The notes beneath the pieces were generated by a model that worked only from the letters and a program-made list of their open reading frames with translations, ran no database searches and was not told the origin of the DNA. Positions 28,240 through 37,800 of a stretch of DNA of 64,000 nt are shown here, piece by piece (the stretch's first letter is position 1; every line of letters begins with the position of its first letter). The stretch comes from Rathayibacter rathayi (GTDB lineage Bacteria > Actinomycetota > Actinomycetes > Actinomycetales > Microbacteriaceae), in assembly GCF_004011095.1 (NCBI RefSeq), contig NZ_CP028129.1:1736001-1800000 (forward strand), written 5' to 3'. Position numbers and translations under genes: made by a program.

Positions 28240-29529
28240 GTGACATCCGTCGACAGCACCATCCGGCTCATCGAGGGCGGATCCGCGCCCGGCGCCACCT
28301 GCGCACCCGAACTCGCCGAGGCCCCCTGGTCGTTCGACCTCGGCCTGCCCGCGTACGGCCCCGGCGCCTCCCAGGCCGACCCGATCCCCGCCGACGCGCC
28401 CGTGCAGGGCCGCCTGCCCGAGGAGTACCAGACTGCGAGCGCCGACGAACTGCACCACCGCATCCTGGCCGCGAAGGAGACGCTCGGCGAGCGGGTCGTC
28501 GTGCTCGGCCACTTCTACCAGCGCGACGAGGTGGTGCAGTACGCGGACTACGTGGGCGACTCGTTCCAACTGGCGAAGGCGGCGACCAGCCGACCGGACG
28601 CGGAGGCGATCGTCTTCTGCGGCGTGCACTTCATGGCGGAGACCGCCGACATCCTCTCGGGGCCGGAGCAGGCGGTGATCCTGCCGAATCTGGCGGCCGG
28701 CTGCTCGATGGCCGACATGGCCGACATCGACTCCGTCGAGGACGCCTGGGCCGAGCTGACCGAGCTCTACGGCGACGAGCCAGACGCGGACGGCCGCGTG
28801 CCGCTCGTTCCCGTGACGTACATGAACTCCTCCGCCGCACTGAAGGCGTTCTGCGGGCGCAACGGCGGCGTGGTCTGCACCTCCTCGAACGCGGCGACCG
28901 TGCTCGAGGACGTGTTCGCGCGCGGGCAACGGGTGCTGTTCTTCCCCGACCAGCACCTCGGCCGTAACACCGCGAAGGCGATGGGCGTGCCGCTGGAGCG
29001 GATGCCGATGTGGAACCCGCGCAAGCCCCAGGGCGGCTCCGACACGGCGACGCTCCTGGACGCGCAGGTCATCCTCTGGCACGGCTTCTGCTCGGTGCAC
29101 AAGCGTTTCACGACGGCCCAGATCGCGAAGGCGCGCACCGAGCACCCGGGCGTGCGCGTGATCGTGCACCCGGAGTGCCCGATGGCGGTCGTGGACGCGG
29201 CCGACGAGTACGGCTCGACCGACTACATCGTGAAGGCGATCCAGGCGGCGCCCGCAGGCTCGACCTTCGCGATCGGCACCGAGATCAACCTGGTGCAGCG
29301 TCTCGCCGCGCAGTACCCGCAGCACACGATCTTCTGCCTCGACGACGTGGTCTGCCCATGCTCGACGATGTACCGCATCCATCCGGGATACCTCGCCTGG
29401 GTGCTGGAGGGCCTGGTCGCCGGGACCGTGCTCAACCGCATCGAGGTCGCCCAGTCGGTGCAGGCCGAGGCGCGGGTGGCGCTCGAGCGGATGCTCGCGG
29501 CGGTGCCGCCCGTCGGACCGGCACGCTGA
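28240..29529 (+). CDS. nadA: Quinolinate synthase
   Basis: A 429-residue [4Fe-4S] enzyme that condenses iminoaspartate with dihydroxyacetone phosphate to quinolinate. The long actinobacterial form is seen: GHFYQRDEVVQYADYVGDS, IVFCGVHFMAETADIL, the internal repeat with VTYMNSSAALKAFCG, VHPECPMAV, and the C-terminal DDVVCPCSTMYRIHP. Cysteines in the first, third and fourth of these motifs are candidates for the cluster ligands. GTG start with GCGAGGAGA upstream. Its cluster is probably loaded by the NifS-like protein at the end of the operon. Confidence 0.95.
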   Translation: MTSVDSTIRLIEGGSAPGATCAPELAEAPWSFDLGLPAYGPGASQADPIPADAPVQGRLPEEYQTASADELHHRILAAKETLGERVVVLGHFYQRDEVVQYADYVGDSFQLAKAATSRPDAEAIVFCGVHFMAETADILSGPEQAVILPNLAAGCSMADMADIDSVEDAWAELTELYGDEPDADGRVPLVPVTYMNSSAALKAFCGRNGGVVCTSSNAATVLEDVFARGQRVLFFPDQHLGRNTAKAMGVPLERMPMWNPRKPQGGSDTATLLDAQVILWHGFCSVHKRFTTAQIAKARTEHPGVRVIVHPECPMAVVDAADEYGSTDYIVKAIQAAPAGSTFAIGTEINLVQRLAAQYPQHTIFCLDDVVCPCSTMYRIHPGYLAWVLEGLVAGTVLNRIEVAQSVQAEARVALERMLAAVPPVGPAR

Positions 29530-29530
29530 C

Positions 29531-31066
29531 ATGGCGCGCGTCATCGTCGTCGGCAGCGGGATCGCCGGCCTGGTCACCGCCCTGACGGCCTGCCGCCACC
29601 ACGAGGTGCTGCTCGTCACCAAGGGCGCGCTCCCGGAGTCGTCGACCCGGGCCGCGCAGGGCGGGATCGCCGCAGTCACCGGGCCTGGCGACTCCGTGGC
29701 GCTACACATGCAGGACACGCTCTCGGCCGGAGCGGGCCTCGCTGTGCGCTCGGCGGTGGAGGTGCTCTGCGCCGAGGGGCCGGCGGCGATCGCGGCGCTG
29801 CAGGAGTGGGGCGTCGGCTTCGACTGCGAGGGCGGCGAGCCGGCCCGCGGGCTCGAGAGCGCGCACTCGCGGCCGCGGATCCTACACGCGGGTGGCGACG
29901 CGACAGGTGCCGCGATCGAGGCGGCGCTGGTCGCGGCGGTGAGCAGCGCGGGCGTCAAGCTGCGCGAGCACACCGCGCTGGTCGACCTGGTGCGGGAGGG
30001 CGGCTCGGTGCGGGGCGTCGACGTCCTGCACGACGGGCTGCGGGAGCGCCTGGTCGCAGATGCGGTGGTGCTGGCCACCGGAGGCGCTGGGCAGCTGTAC
30101 CGGCACACCACCAACCCCACCGTGGCGACCGGCGACGGGCTCGCCGCGGCGCTGCGGGCCGGAGCGGCGACGGCGGATCTGGAGTTCTACCAGTTCCACC
30201 CCACCACGCTCGCCCTGCCGGGCGGATTCCTCGTCTCGGAGGCGGTGCGCGGCGAGGGCGCGGTTCTCCGCGACGCGGCGGGCGAGCGGTTCCTGATCGG
30301 CGTGCACCCCGAGGCCGAGCTGGCGCCGCGCGACATCGTGGCACGGGCGATCGCCGAGCGGATGCGGCTCCAGGGCGGACTACCCGTGCACCTGGACGCG
30401 CGGGGTATCGACCGCGAGGTGCTGGCCCGCCGATTCCCGACGATCTCGGCCGTCTGCCGCGCGAACGGGCTCTCCCTCGCCGACGACCTGCTGCCCGTGA
30501 CTCCGGCCGCGCACTACTGGATGGGCGGCATCGCCACCGACCTGGACGGACACACGAGCCTCCCCGGACTGCTCGCAGTCGGCGAGGTCGCCCGCACCGG
30601 TGTCCACGGCGCGAACCGACTGGCCTCGAACAGTCTGCTCGAGGGTGTCGTGTTCGCCCGGCGCGCGGCGGCAGCGCTCGACTCCCTTCCTTCTGTCTGC
30701 GCTCCAGTGGCCGCATCGACCGCCCTCGTCCCCGTCGCGCTGGAGCGCACCGCCCTGCAGGGCGCGATGTGGGCGGGAGCCGGCCTCGCCCGGGATGCGG
30801 CGGGCCTCGAGGCCGCGCGCGACGCCCTCGTCGCCTCCGCCTCACCCGCCCCGCTGGAGCTGCGGACCCTCGAGAACGCGAACCTGCTGGCCTGCGCCCT
30901 CGCACTGATCGACGCGGCGCTCGCGCGCACCGCCTCCGTCGGCGCTCACCACCGCACCGACTCCGCCGACCACCGCACCGACTCCGCCGACCTGCGGACC
31001 GACTCCGCCGACCCCGCGACGGCGAGCGCCGCCGCCCCCACCAGAGAGGCGGCCCTCCCGTGCTGA
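29531..31066 (+). CDS. nadB: L-aspartate oxidase
   Basis: A 511-residue FAD enzyme oxidising L-aspartate to iminoaspartate for NadA. The FAD motif VVGSGIAGLVTAL is at residues 5-17. STRAAQGGIAAV and the C-terminal GVHGANRLASNSLLEG are signatures of the family. It starts 1 bp after the nadA stop codon. The last ~40 residues are a low-complexity HRTDSAD repeat followed by an Ala/Thr-rich tail, encoded by a 21-bp tandem repeat. The tail replaces much of the usual C-terminal helical domain, so this end may be variable or eroded. Confidence 0.93.
   Translation: MARVIVVGSGIAGLVTALTACRHHEVLLVTKGALPESSTRAAQGGIAAVTGPGDSVALHMQDTLSAGAGLAVRSAVEVLCAEGPAAIAALQEWGVGFDCEGGEPARGLESAHSRPRILHAGGDATGAAIEAALVAAVSSAGVKLREHTALVDLVREGGSVRGVDVLHDGLRERLVADAVVLATGGAGQLYRHTTNPTVATGDGLAAALRAGAATADLEFYQFHPTTLALPGGFLVSEAVRGEGAVLRDAAGERFLIGVHPEAELAPRDIVARAIAERMRLQGGLPVHLDARGIDREVLARRFPTISAVCRANGLSLADDLLPVTPAAHYWMGGIATDLDGHTSLPGLLAVGEVARTGVHGANRLASNSLLEGVVFARRAAAALDSLPSVCAPVAASTALVPVALERTALQGAMWAGAGLARDAAGLEAARDALVASASPAPLELRTLENANLLACALALIDAALARTASVGAHHRTDSADHRTDSADLRTDSADPATASAAAPTREAALPC
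30950..31012 (+). repeat. 21-bp tandem repeat at the 3' end of nadB
   Basis: Three copies of a 21-bp unit ending ACCGACTCCGCCGAC (30950-30970, 30971-30991, 30992-31012). The first two are identical and the third differs near its start. In frame they encode HRTDSAD, HRTDSAD and LRTDSAD. Copy number can vary without changing the frame. Confidence 0.85.
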
Positions 31067-31911
31067 CCCGCCAGAGCATTGACCGCGTCGTCCTCCTCGC
31101 CCTCGAGGAGGACGCGCCCTGGGGTGACCTGACCTCCGACACCCTGATCCCGCCGGACGCCACCGCGAGCGCTGCCGTCACCGCCCGCGAGCCCGGCGTC
31201 TTCAGCGGCGGCGCCGTACTCGTCGGCACGATGCGACAGGCCGACTCCCGGATCCGCTGCTCGGTGCTCGTCGAGGACGGTGCGGTCTTCGAGGCCGGGC
31301 AGACCCTCGCGAGGATCCAGGGGCCAGCTGCGGGAGTGCTCCGCGGCGAACGGGTCGCGCTCAACCTCGTGCAGCGGATGAGCGGCATCGCGAGCCTGAC
31401 GGCGCAGTACGTCGCCGCCGTCGAGGGGACGCGCGCCCGCATCGTCGACACCCGCAAGACCACGCCGGGGCTGCGCGCGCTGGAGCGGCATGCGGTGCGC
31501 AGCGGAGGCGGCCGCAATCACCGCTTCTCGCTCTCGGACGCGGTCCTGGCGAAGGACAATCACCTCGCGGTGCTCGCCGCCCGCGGGATCGACCTGACCG
31601 CCGCACTGCGGGCGGCGCGCGCCTCGATCCCGCACACCGCGCACCTCGAGGTCGAGGTCGACCGGCTCGACCAGATCGAGCCAGCACTGGCGGGAGGGGC
31701 GGACACGATCATGCTCGACAACTTCACGCCCGAGCTCCTGCGGCAGGGCGTCGCGCTCATCGGCGGGCGCGCCGTGGTCGAGGCCAGCGGAGGCGTCGAC
31801 CTCTCGACCGTGCGCGCGATCGCCCAGGCGGGGGTCGACGTGATCTCGGTCGGCGCGCTGACCCACAGCGTCCGCTCGCTCGACCTCGGCCTGGACATCG
31901 CGGTCGAGTGA
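31060..31911 (+). CDS. nadC: Nicotinate-nucleotide pyrophosphorylase (quinolinate phosphoribosyltransferase)
   Basis: A 283-residue QPRTase joining quinolinate and PRPP to nicotinate mononucleotide. Conserved features are EEDAPWGDLTSDTL near the start, RIVDTRKTTPGLRALERHAV, GGGRNHRFSLSDAVLAKDNH, EVEVDRLDQ and IMLDNFTPE. GTG 31060 overlaps the nadB stop by 7 bp, with AGAGAGGCGG upstream. Its end overlaps the NifS-like gene by 4 bp. Confidence 0.95.
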   Translation: MLTRQSIDRVVLLALEEDAPWGDLTSDTLIPPDATASAAVTAREPGVFSGGAVLVGTMRQADSRIRCSVLVEDGAVFEAGQTLARIQGPAAGVLRGERVALNLVQRMSGIASLTAQYVAAVEGTRARIVDTRKTTPGLRALERHAVRSGGGRNHRFSLSDAVLAKDNHLAVLAARGIDLTAALRAARASIPHTAHLEVEVDRLDQIEPALAGGADTIMLDNFTPELLRQGVALIGGRAVVEASGGVDLSTVRAIAQAGVDVISVGALTHSVRSLDLGLDIAVE

Positions 31912-33014
31912 TCTACCTCGATCATGCGGCGACCTCGCCGGTGCGCCGCGAGGTGTTGGAGGCGATGTGGCCGTTCCTGACCCGGGAATACGGCAATCCG
32001 TCGAGTAGCCATGCGCTCGGAGATGCCGCTGCGCGCGCTCTGGAGTCGGCGCGCGGGCAGGTGGCCCGGTTCCTGGGCGGGCGGGCCTCCGAGACACTCT
32101 TCACCTCGGGCGGCACGGAGTCGATCAATACGGCAATCAAGGGTCTCGCGCTCGGAGCGCCGCGGGGCCGGCACCTGGTGCTCTCGGCGCTGGAGCACGA
32201 GGCGAGCGTCGAGTCAGCCGACTACCTGCGGCGGCTGCACGGATTCGAGGTGTCGGTGGCCCCCGTCGATGCCTCCGGCCTGCTCGATCTCGGGGCACTC
32301 GCCGCGCTGATCCGATCGGACACCGCGCTGGTGTCGATTCTCGCCGCGAGCAACGAGATCGGGACGGTGCAGGACGTGCCGGCGATCGCGACGCTCTGCC
32401 GTTCGCGGGGCGTGCCGCTGCATGTGGACGCTGTGCAAGCAGCGGGCTGGCTGGAGGTGGCGGGCTGGGGCGCCGACGCGGTCTCAGTCTCGGGGCACAA
32501 GCTCGGCGCGCCCAAGGGCGTGGGGGCGCTGCTGCTGCGCAGCCGCCTGCCGTTCGAGCCGCTGCTGCACGGCGGCGGCCAGGAGCGGGAGCGACGCTCA
32601 GGCACCGAGAACGTCGCCTTCGCGGTCGCGCTCGGCACTGCCGTGCGCCTGCTCGATCCGGAGCGCGCCAGCCGGGTCGCTGCGGTGCGCGACGCCTTCG
32701 CCCGACAGGTCGCCGCACTCGCACCGCGGGCCGTTCCGCTGGGCTCCGCAACACACCGACTCCCCTCGATCGCTGCGTTCGCCGTGCCAGGACGCAGCGG
32801 TGAGTCGACCCTCCTCGCGCTGGAGGAGCGCGGCGTGGTGGTCTCCAGCGGCTCGGCCTGCGCGGCCGGACGCGACGAGCCCTCGCCTGCGCTGCTCGCC
32901 CTGGGGCTCGCCCCCGAGCTCGCCCACACAGCCGTGCGGTTCAGCTTCGGCGAGGACGCCACGCTTGAGGAGGCGGAGACCGCCGCCTCCGCCTTCGCCG
33001 CGGTCCTCGCCTGA
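31908..33014 (+). CDS. NifS-like cysteine desulfurase in the nad operon
   Basis: A 368-residue PLP enzyme removing sulfur from cysteine. PLP lysine is in VSVSGHKLGAPKG (about 200), and the persulfide cysteine is in SSGSACAAGRDEPS (about 319). The start YLDHAATSPVRREVLEAM is standard. The GTG overlaps the nadC stop (GTGA). In nadABC operons such a dedicated desulfurase supplies sulfur for the NadA iron-sulfur cluster; that role is inferred from context. No IscU/SufU-like scaffold is adjacent. Confidence 0.9.
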   Translation: MIYLDHAATSPVRREVLEAMWPFLTREYGNPSSSHALGDAAARALESARGQVARFLGGRASETLFTSGGTESINTAIKGLALGAPRGRHLVLSALEHEASVESADYLRRLHGFEVSVAPVDASGLLDLGALAALIRSDTALVSILAASNEIGTVQDVPAIATLCRSRGVPLHVDAVQAAGWLEVAGWGADAVSVSGHKLGAPKGVGALLLRSRLPFEPLLHGGGQERERRSGTENVAFAVALGTAVRLLDPERASRVAAVRDAFARQVAALAPRAVPLGSATHRLPSIAAFAVPGRSGESTLLALEERGVVVSSGSACAAGRDEPSPALLALGLAPELAHTAVRFSFGEDATLEEAETAASAFAAVLA

Positions 33015-33066
33015 GCCCTTTCGCAGTCCTGGGCCCTTTCGCAGTCCTGAGCCCTTTCGCAGCGGA
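33013..33066 (+). repeat. 18-bp tandem repeat after the cysteine desulfurase gene
   Basis: Three units of 18 bp, GRGCCCTTTCGCAGTCCT, begin at the stop codon (33013-33030, 33031-33048, 33049-33066; the last diverges in its final bases). They lie in the 210-bp gap before the MFS gene. Confidence 0.85.
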
Positions 33067-33155
33067 TCCACGCCGATCGGGAATGTCGGAGGTGTCCGGC
33101 ACTGTTTTCCCGTCCGTACCCCGCATCCGCGACCGCGAGTCGAGCCGTCGATGCG

Positions 33156-33200
33156 CCCCTTACGCCGATCCCCCTTACGCCGATCCCCCTCGCACCGATC
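33156..33200 (+). repeat. 15-bp tandem repeat upstream of the MFS gene
   Basis: Three units of 15 bp, CCCCTTACGCCGATC, CCCCTTACGCCGATC and CCCCTCGCACCGATC, end 24 bp before the MFS start codon. A second repeat type lies in the same gap. No promoter could be placed with confidence between them. Confidence 0.8.
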
Positions 33201-33223
33201 CCCCCGACGACCGGAGAACACCT

Positions 33224-34702
33224 GTGACCGAGCGCAGCACCCTTCCCGCAACGCGGCCCGCCGCACCCGCCGCCGCCGCCACGACCCTCGAACCGCGCAG
33301 CCGCCTGGTGATCAGCCTCCTGCTGGTGTCGGCGTTCGTCGTGATCCTCAACGAGACGATCATGAGCGTGGCCCTGCCGGATCTCATGCGTGACTTCGGC
33401 GTCGAGGCGCACGTCGGCCAGTGGCTCTCGACCGCGTTCATGCTGACGATGGCCGTCGTCATCCCGATCACCGGATACCTGATCCAGCGGCTGCACACCC
33501 GCACGCTGTTCGCCGCCGCGATGATCCTGTTCAGCCTCGGCACGCTCACCGCCGCGCTCGCGCCGACCTTCGCCGTTCTCCTGGCCGCCCGTGTGGTGCA
33601 GGCCGGCGGTACGGCGATCATGATGCCGCTGCTGATGACGACCGTGATGACGCTGGTGCCACCGGCGATCCGCGGCCGAATGATGGGCAACATTTCGATC
33701 GTGATCTCGGTGGCGCCGGCCGTCGGACCGACGATCTCGGGCGTCATTCTCAACTTCCTCGGCTGGCGCTGGATGTTCTGGATCGTGCTGCCGATCGCGA
33801 TCGGGGCGCTGCTGCTGGGTCTGCGGAAGGTCGAGAACGTTACGGAGCCGCGCGCCATCCCGATCGACTCGCTCTCGGTGGTCCTCTCGGTCTTCGGCTT
33901 CGGCGGTCTGGTCTACGGCCTGTCGAGCCTGGGCGAGGGCGGAGCAGCGGTCCTCGCGCCGTGGATCCCCTTCGTCGTCGCGGGGCTGGGCCTCGCGGGC
34001 TTCATCGCGCGCCAGCTGCTGCTCCAGCGCACCGATCGCGCCCTGCTCGATCTGCGCACCTTCTCCTCGGCGAACTTCACCATCGTGATCGCGATGATGG
34101 CCGTGAGCATGTCGGCACTGTTCGGCACGCTGATCCTGCTGCCCCTCTACACACAGAACGTGCTGGGGCTCACCCCGCTGGAGACCGGGCTACTGCTGCT
34201 CCCGGGCGGGCTGCTGATGGGTCTGCTCGCGCCGTTCGTCGGCCGCGGGTACGACCGCTTCGGGCCTCGAGTGCTGCTCGTGCCCGGGTCGATCGTGGTC
34301 GCCGGCGCGCTCTGGGGGTACACCCTGCTGGCGGCGGACTCGTCGCCCTGGTTCGTCCTCTTCCTGCACATGACCCTGAGCCTCGGGCTGGCCTTCGTCT
34401 TCACGCCGCTGTTCACGGCCGGGCTGGGCTCGGTCCGCCCCTCGCTTTACTCGCACGGCAGCGCGATCATCGGCACCGTGCAGCAGCTCGGCGGCGCGGC
34501 GGGCACGGCGCTGTTCGTCACCGTCCTCTCGATCCGCGCGGCGGAACTGGCGCAGGGCGGCGCCGACCAGGCGGCCGCCTACGCCGGCGGCATCCACTCC
34601 GCTTTCCTGTGGGGCGCCTCGATCGCGACCGTCGCGATCGTCGCCGCGTTCTTCGTCCGGCGTCCGGCCGAGTCGGACGCGCCGCTGCCGATGGCGCACT
34701 GA
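33224..34702 (+). CDS. MFS transporter, DHA2 (14-helix) drug:H+ antiporter type
   Basis: A 492-residue membrane protein with about fourteen hydrophobic segments. Motif C-like sequence is in APAVGPTISGVILNFLGWRWMF, and the N-terminal helix has NETIMSVALPDLMRDFGV, the DHA2 pattern. GTG 33224 is chosen for CCGGAGAACACC just upstream; a longer frame from 33083 runs through tandem repeats and is less likely. It lies 105 bp before the Pls-type synthetase on the same strand, so it may export the polymer or confer resistance, but ordinary drug efflux is equally possible. Confidence 0.85.
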   Translation: MTERSTLPATRPAAPAAAATTLEPRSRLVISLLLVSAFVVILNETIMSVALPDLMRDFGVEAHVGQWLSTAFMLTMAVVIPITGYLIQRLHTRTLFAAAMILFSLGTLTAALAPTFAVLLAARVVQAGGTAIMMPLLMTTVMTLVPPAIRGRMMGNISIVISVAPAVGPTISGVILNFLGWRWMFWIVLPIAIGALLLGLRKVENVTEPRAIPIDSLSVVLSVFGFGGLVYGLSSLGEGGAAVLAPWIPFVVAGLGLAGFIARQLLLQRTDRALLDLRTFSSANFTIVIAMMAVSMSALFGTLILLPLYTQNVLGLTPLETGLLLLPGGLLMGLLAPFVGRGYDRFGPRVLLVPGSIVVAGALWGYTLLAADSSPWFVLFLHMTLSLGLAFVFTPLFTAGLGSVRPSLYSHGSAIIGTVQQLGGAAGTALFVTVLSIRAAELAQGGADQAAAYAGGIHSAFLWGASIATVAIVAAFFVRRPAESDAPLPMAH

Positions 34703-34807
34703 GCCGAGCGGCACGCCCCCGACTGTTCACCTGCGCGTCACCCCGCCTGGCTACGGTGTCGCCCCGGCGCCGGGCCTTCGATCGCGCGGCCGGGACGGAG
34801 ACGAGAC

Positions 34808-37800
34808 GTGACAGAGACGGCCCGCCCCCAGGACGTGCTCGACGCAGCAGCCGCGACGACCCCGCCGCGCACACTGATCGATGTCCTCCGCGACACCGCC
34901 CAACGCCACCCCGACGCCTCCGCCCTCGAGGACCCGGCCGGCGCCCTGAGCTATCGGGAGCTGCTGGCCCGCACCGTGCAGCTCGCCGCCGAACTCGCCG
35001 CAGCCGGCGTCCGCCAAGGCGACCGCGTCGGCGTCCGGATGCCCAGCGGTTCGCGCGAGCTGTACCTCGCGATCCTGGCCGTCCTCGCCGCCGGAGCCGC
35101 CTACGTCCCGGTCGATGCGGACGACCCGGAGGAGCGCGCCCGCCTCGTCTTCGGCGAGGCCGCCGTCCGCGGCGTGATCACCGGCTCCGGACGCTTCGAG
35201 CGGAGCGGGACCGAGGAGCCGGCCGCGCGCCTGTTCACCGCGACCGCGCCGCACCCGAGCACCGCGTCGATCCCGCTGCTGCAACCGCCCACGCTCGAGG
35301 ACGACGCCTGGATCATCTTCACTTCCGGCTCCACCGGCACCCCGAAGGGCGTGGCGGTCAGCCACCGCTCGGCCGCCGCGTTCGTCGACGCCGAGGCCCG
35401 CCTGTTCCTGCAGGAGGAGCCGCTCGGCCCCGGCGACCGCGTGCTGGCCGGTCTCTCGGTCGCCTTCGACGCCTCCTGCGAGGAGATGTGGCTCGCCTGG
35501 CGACACGGCGCCTGCCTGGTCCCGGCGCCGCGCTCGCTCGTACGCAGCGGCATGGACCTGGGCCCGTGGCTGACCACGCACGGCATCACGGTGGTCTCGA
35601 CGGTGCCGACGCTCGCCGTGCTCTGGCCCGCGGAGTCACTCGAGAACGTCCGCCTGCTGATCTTCGGCGGCGAGGCTTGCCCTCCCGAACTCGGCGAACG
35701 CCTCGCTGTCGAGGGCCGCGAGGTGTGGAACACCTACGGCCCGACCGAGGCCACCGTCGTCGCCTGCGCCGCCCCACTCGGCGGGCCCGCCCCGGTGCGC
35801 ATCGGTCTGCCGCTGGACGGCTGGCGACTCGCCGTCGTCGACGCGGAGGGACGGCGCGTCGGCGAGGGCGAGGTCGGCGAGCTGATGATCGGCGGAGTCG
35901 GGCTCGCCCGCTACCTCGACCCGGTCAAGGACGCCGAGAAGTATGCGCCCGCGCCGCTACTGGGCTGGGAGCGCGCCTACCGCTCCGGCGACCTCGTGCG
36001 CTTCGAGAGCGCCGGCCTCGTCTTCCAGGGACGCGCCGACGACCAGGTAAAGCTCGGCGGCCGCAGGATCGAGCTCGGCGAGGTCGAGGCGGCGCTGCAG
36101 GGGCTTTCCGGAGTCTCGGGGGCGGCCGCCGCGGTCCGCACCACCGCAGCGGGCAACCAGGTCCTCGTCGGCTACCTCGCCCTGACCGGCGGTCGCGCGC
36201 TCGACCGCGACGCCGCGCTGACGCGCCTGCGCGAGGAGCTACCCGCCTCCCTGGTGCCCCTGCTGGCCGTCGTCGACGAGCTGCCGACCCGCGTCTCCGG
36301 CAAGGTCGATCGCGCCGCGCTCCCCTGGCCGCTCGCCGACGTCACCGAAGATGCGTCCCTGGACCCCGAGGAGGCCTGGCTCGCCGGGCTCTGGTGCGAC
36401 GTGCTCGGCGTGCCGGTCGATGAGCGCGCGAACTTCTTCGATCTCGGTGGTGGCTCCCTCGCCGCCGCCCAGCTCGTCGCGCGGATCCGCGAGCGCGACC
36501 CCGATTTCACGGTCGCCGACGTCTACGCCCACCCGCGCCTGGCCGCGATGTCCGCCGAGATCCAGAGCCGCGCGACCGGCGCCGCGGAGGTCTCCGCCCA
36601 CCGGATCACCCCGGTCCCCCTCCGGATGCGCGTGCTACAGACCCTCCTCGGCGCACCGCTGCTCGCGCTCGGTAGCGCCCGCTGGGTCACCGCGATCCTC
36701 ACCGTCACCGCCGTGCTCAACCTGGTGCCGGGCTTCAGCTGGCTGCCCACCGCCCCGCTCGCCGCCCTGATCCCCGCGTTCGCGCTCTTCCTCACGCCCT
36801 TCGGGCGGATGGGGCTCACCGTCCTAGCCGCTCGCACCCTGCTGCGCGGGATTCGCGCGGGCGATCATCCGCGCGGCGGCAGCGTGCACCTGCGGCTGTG
36901 GCTGGCCGAGCAGATCGCGTTCCAGCTGAAGGCCGTGAGCCTCGCCGGGGCCCCCTGGGTCGCCTACTACGCCCGCGCGCTCGGCGCCCGGATCGCCGCC
37001 GACGTCGACCTGCACTCGCTCCCGCCGCTGACCGGCATGCTCACGCTCGGCCGCGGCGCGGCGATCGAGCCCGAGGTGGATCTCTCCGGCTATTGGATCG
37101 ACGGCGATGTCCTGCGCGTCGGCGCCGTCCGGGTCGGGGCCGGCAGCACGGTCGGGGCGCGCAGCACGCTGCTCCCCGGCGCTCGGATCGGCAAGCACGC
37201 GCAGATCGAGCCCGGCTCGGCCGTCTTCGGGCGGGTGCCGGCCGGGCAGCGCTGGGGCGGCTCCCCCGCCCAGCGGCTCGGCAGGGCCAACGCCGGATTC
37301 CCTGCGGAGCGTCCGGCGCGAGGTCCGGCGTGGGTCTGGGCCTACGGAGTATCGGCGGTCGGCCTCGCGGCGATCCCGGTGCTCGCCCTCGCGGCCGGAC
37401 TCGCGGTCGTTGCCCTGGCTGCACAGCACTCCGCCGACCTCGGCGCCGCGCTCGGGCCGTCCGTCGCGGCGCTCGTCCCCGCCGTCGTCGTCTCCGGAGT
37501 CGTCCTCGCCGCGCTCGTGGTCGTCCTCGTGCGCCTGCTCGGTCGGGGCGTCGAGCCGGGCACGCACCCGGTGCGCGGGCGGATCGGCTGGCAGGTGTGG
37601 TCGACGGAGCGGCTGCTCGACTCCGCGCGCGTCCTGCTCTTCCCGCTCTACTCCGGCCTGTTCACCCCGGTCTGGCTCCGGCTGCTCGGCGCGAGGGTCG
37701 GCCGCGACGTCGAAGCCTCCACCGTGCTGCTCCTGCCCGCGATGACGACCATCCGCGACGGCGCGTTCCTCGCCGACGACACGCTCGTCGCCTCCTACGC

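Noticed and set aside
27403..30120. Open frame of 905 codons on the minus strand opposite nrtR and nadA
   Set aside because: Antisense to highly conserved genes; low-complexity composition and no domain.
30950..33200. CRISPR array from the short repeats
   Set aside because: Units are contiguous tandem repeats without spacers, of differing unit length, and no cas genes are present.
33421..36423. Open frame of 1000 codons across the MFS gene and synthetase
   Set aside because: Arginine-rich shadow of two clear membrane/NRPS genes in another frame.
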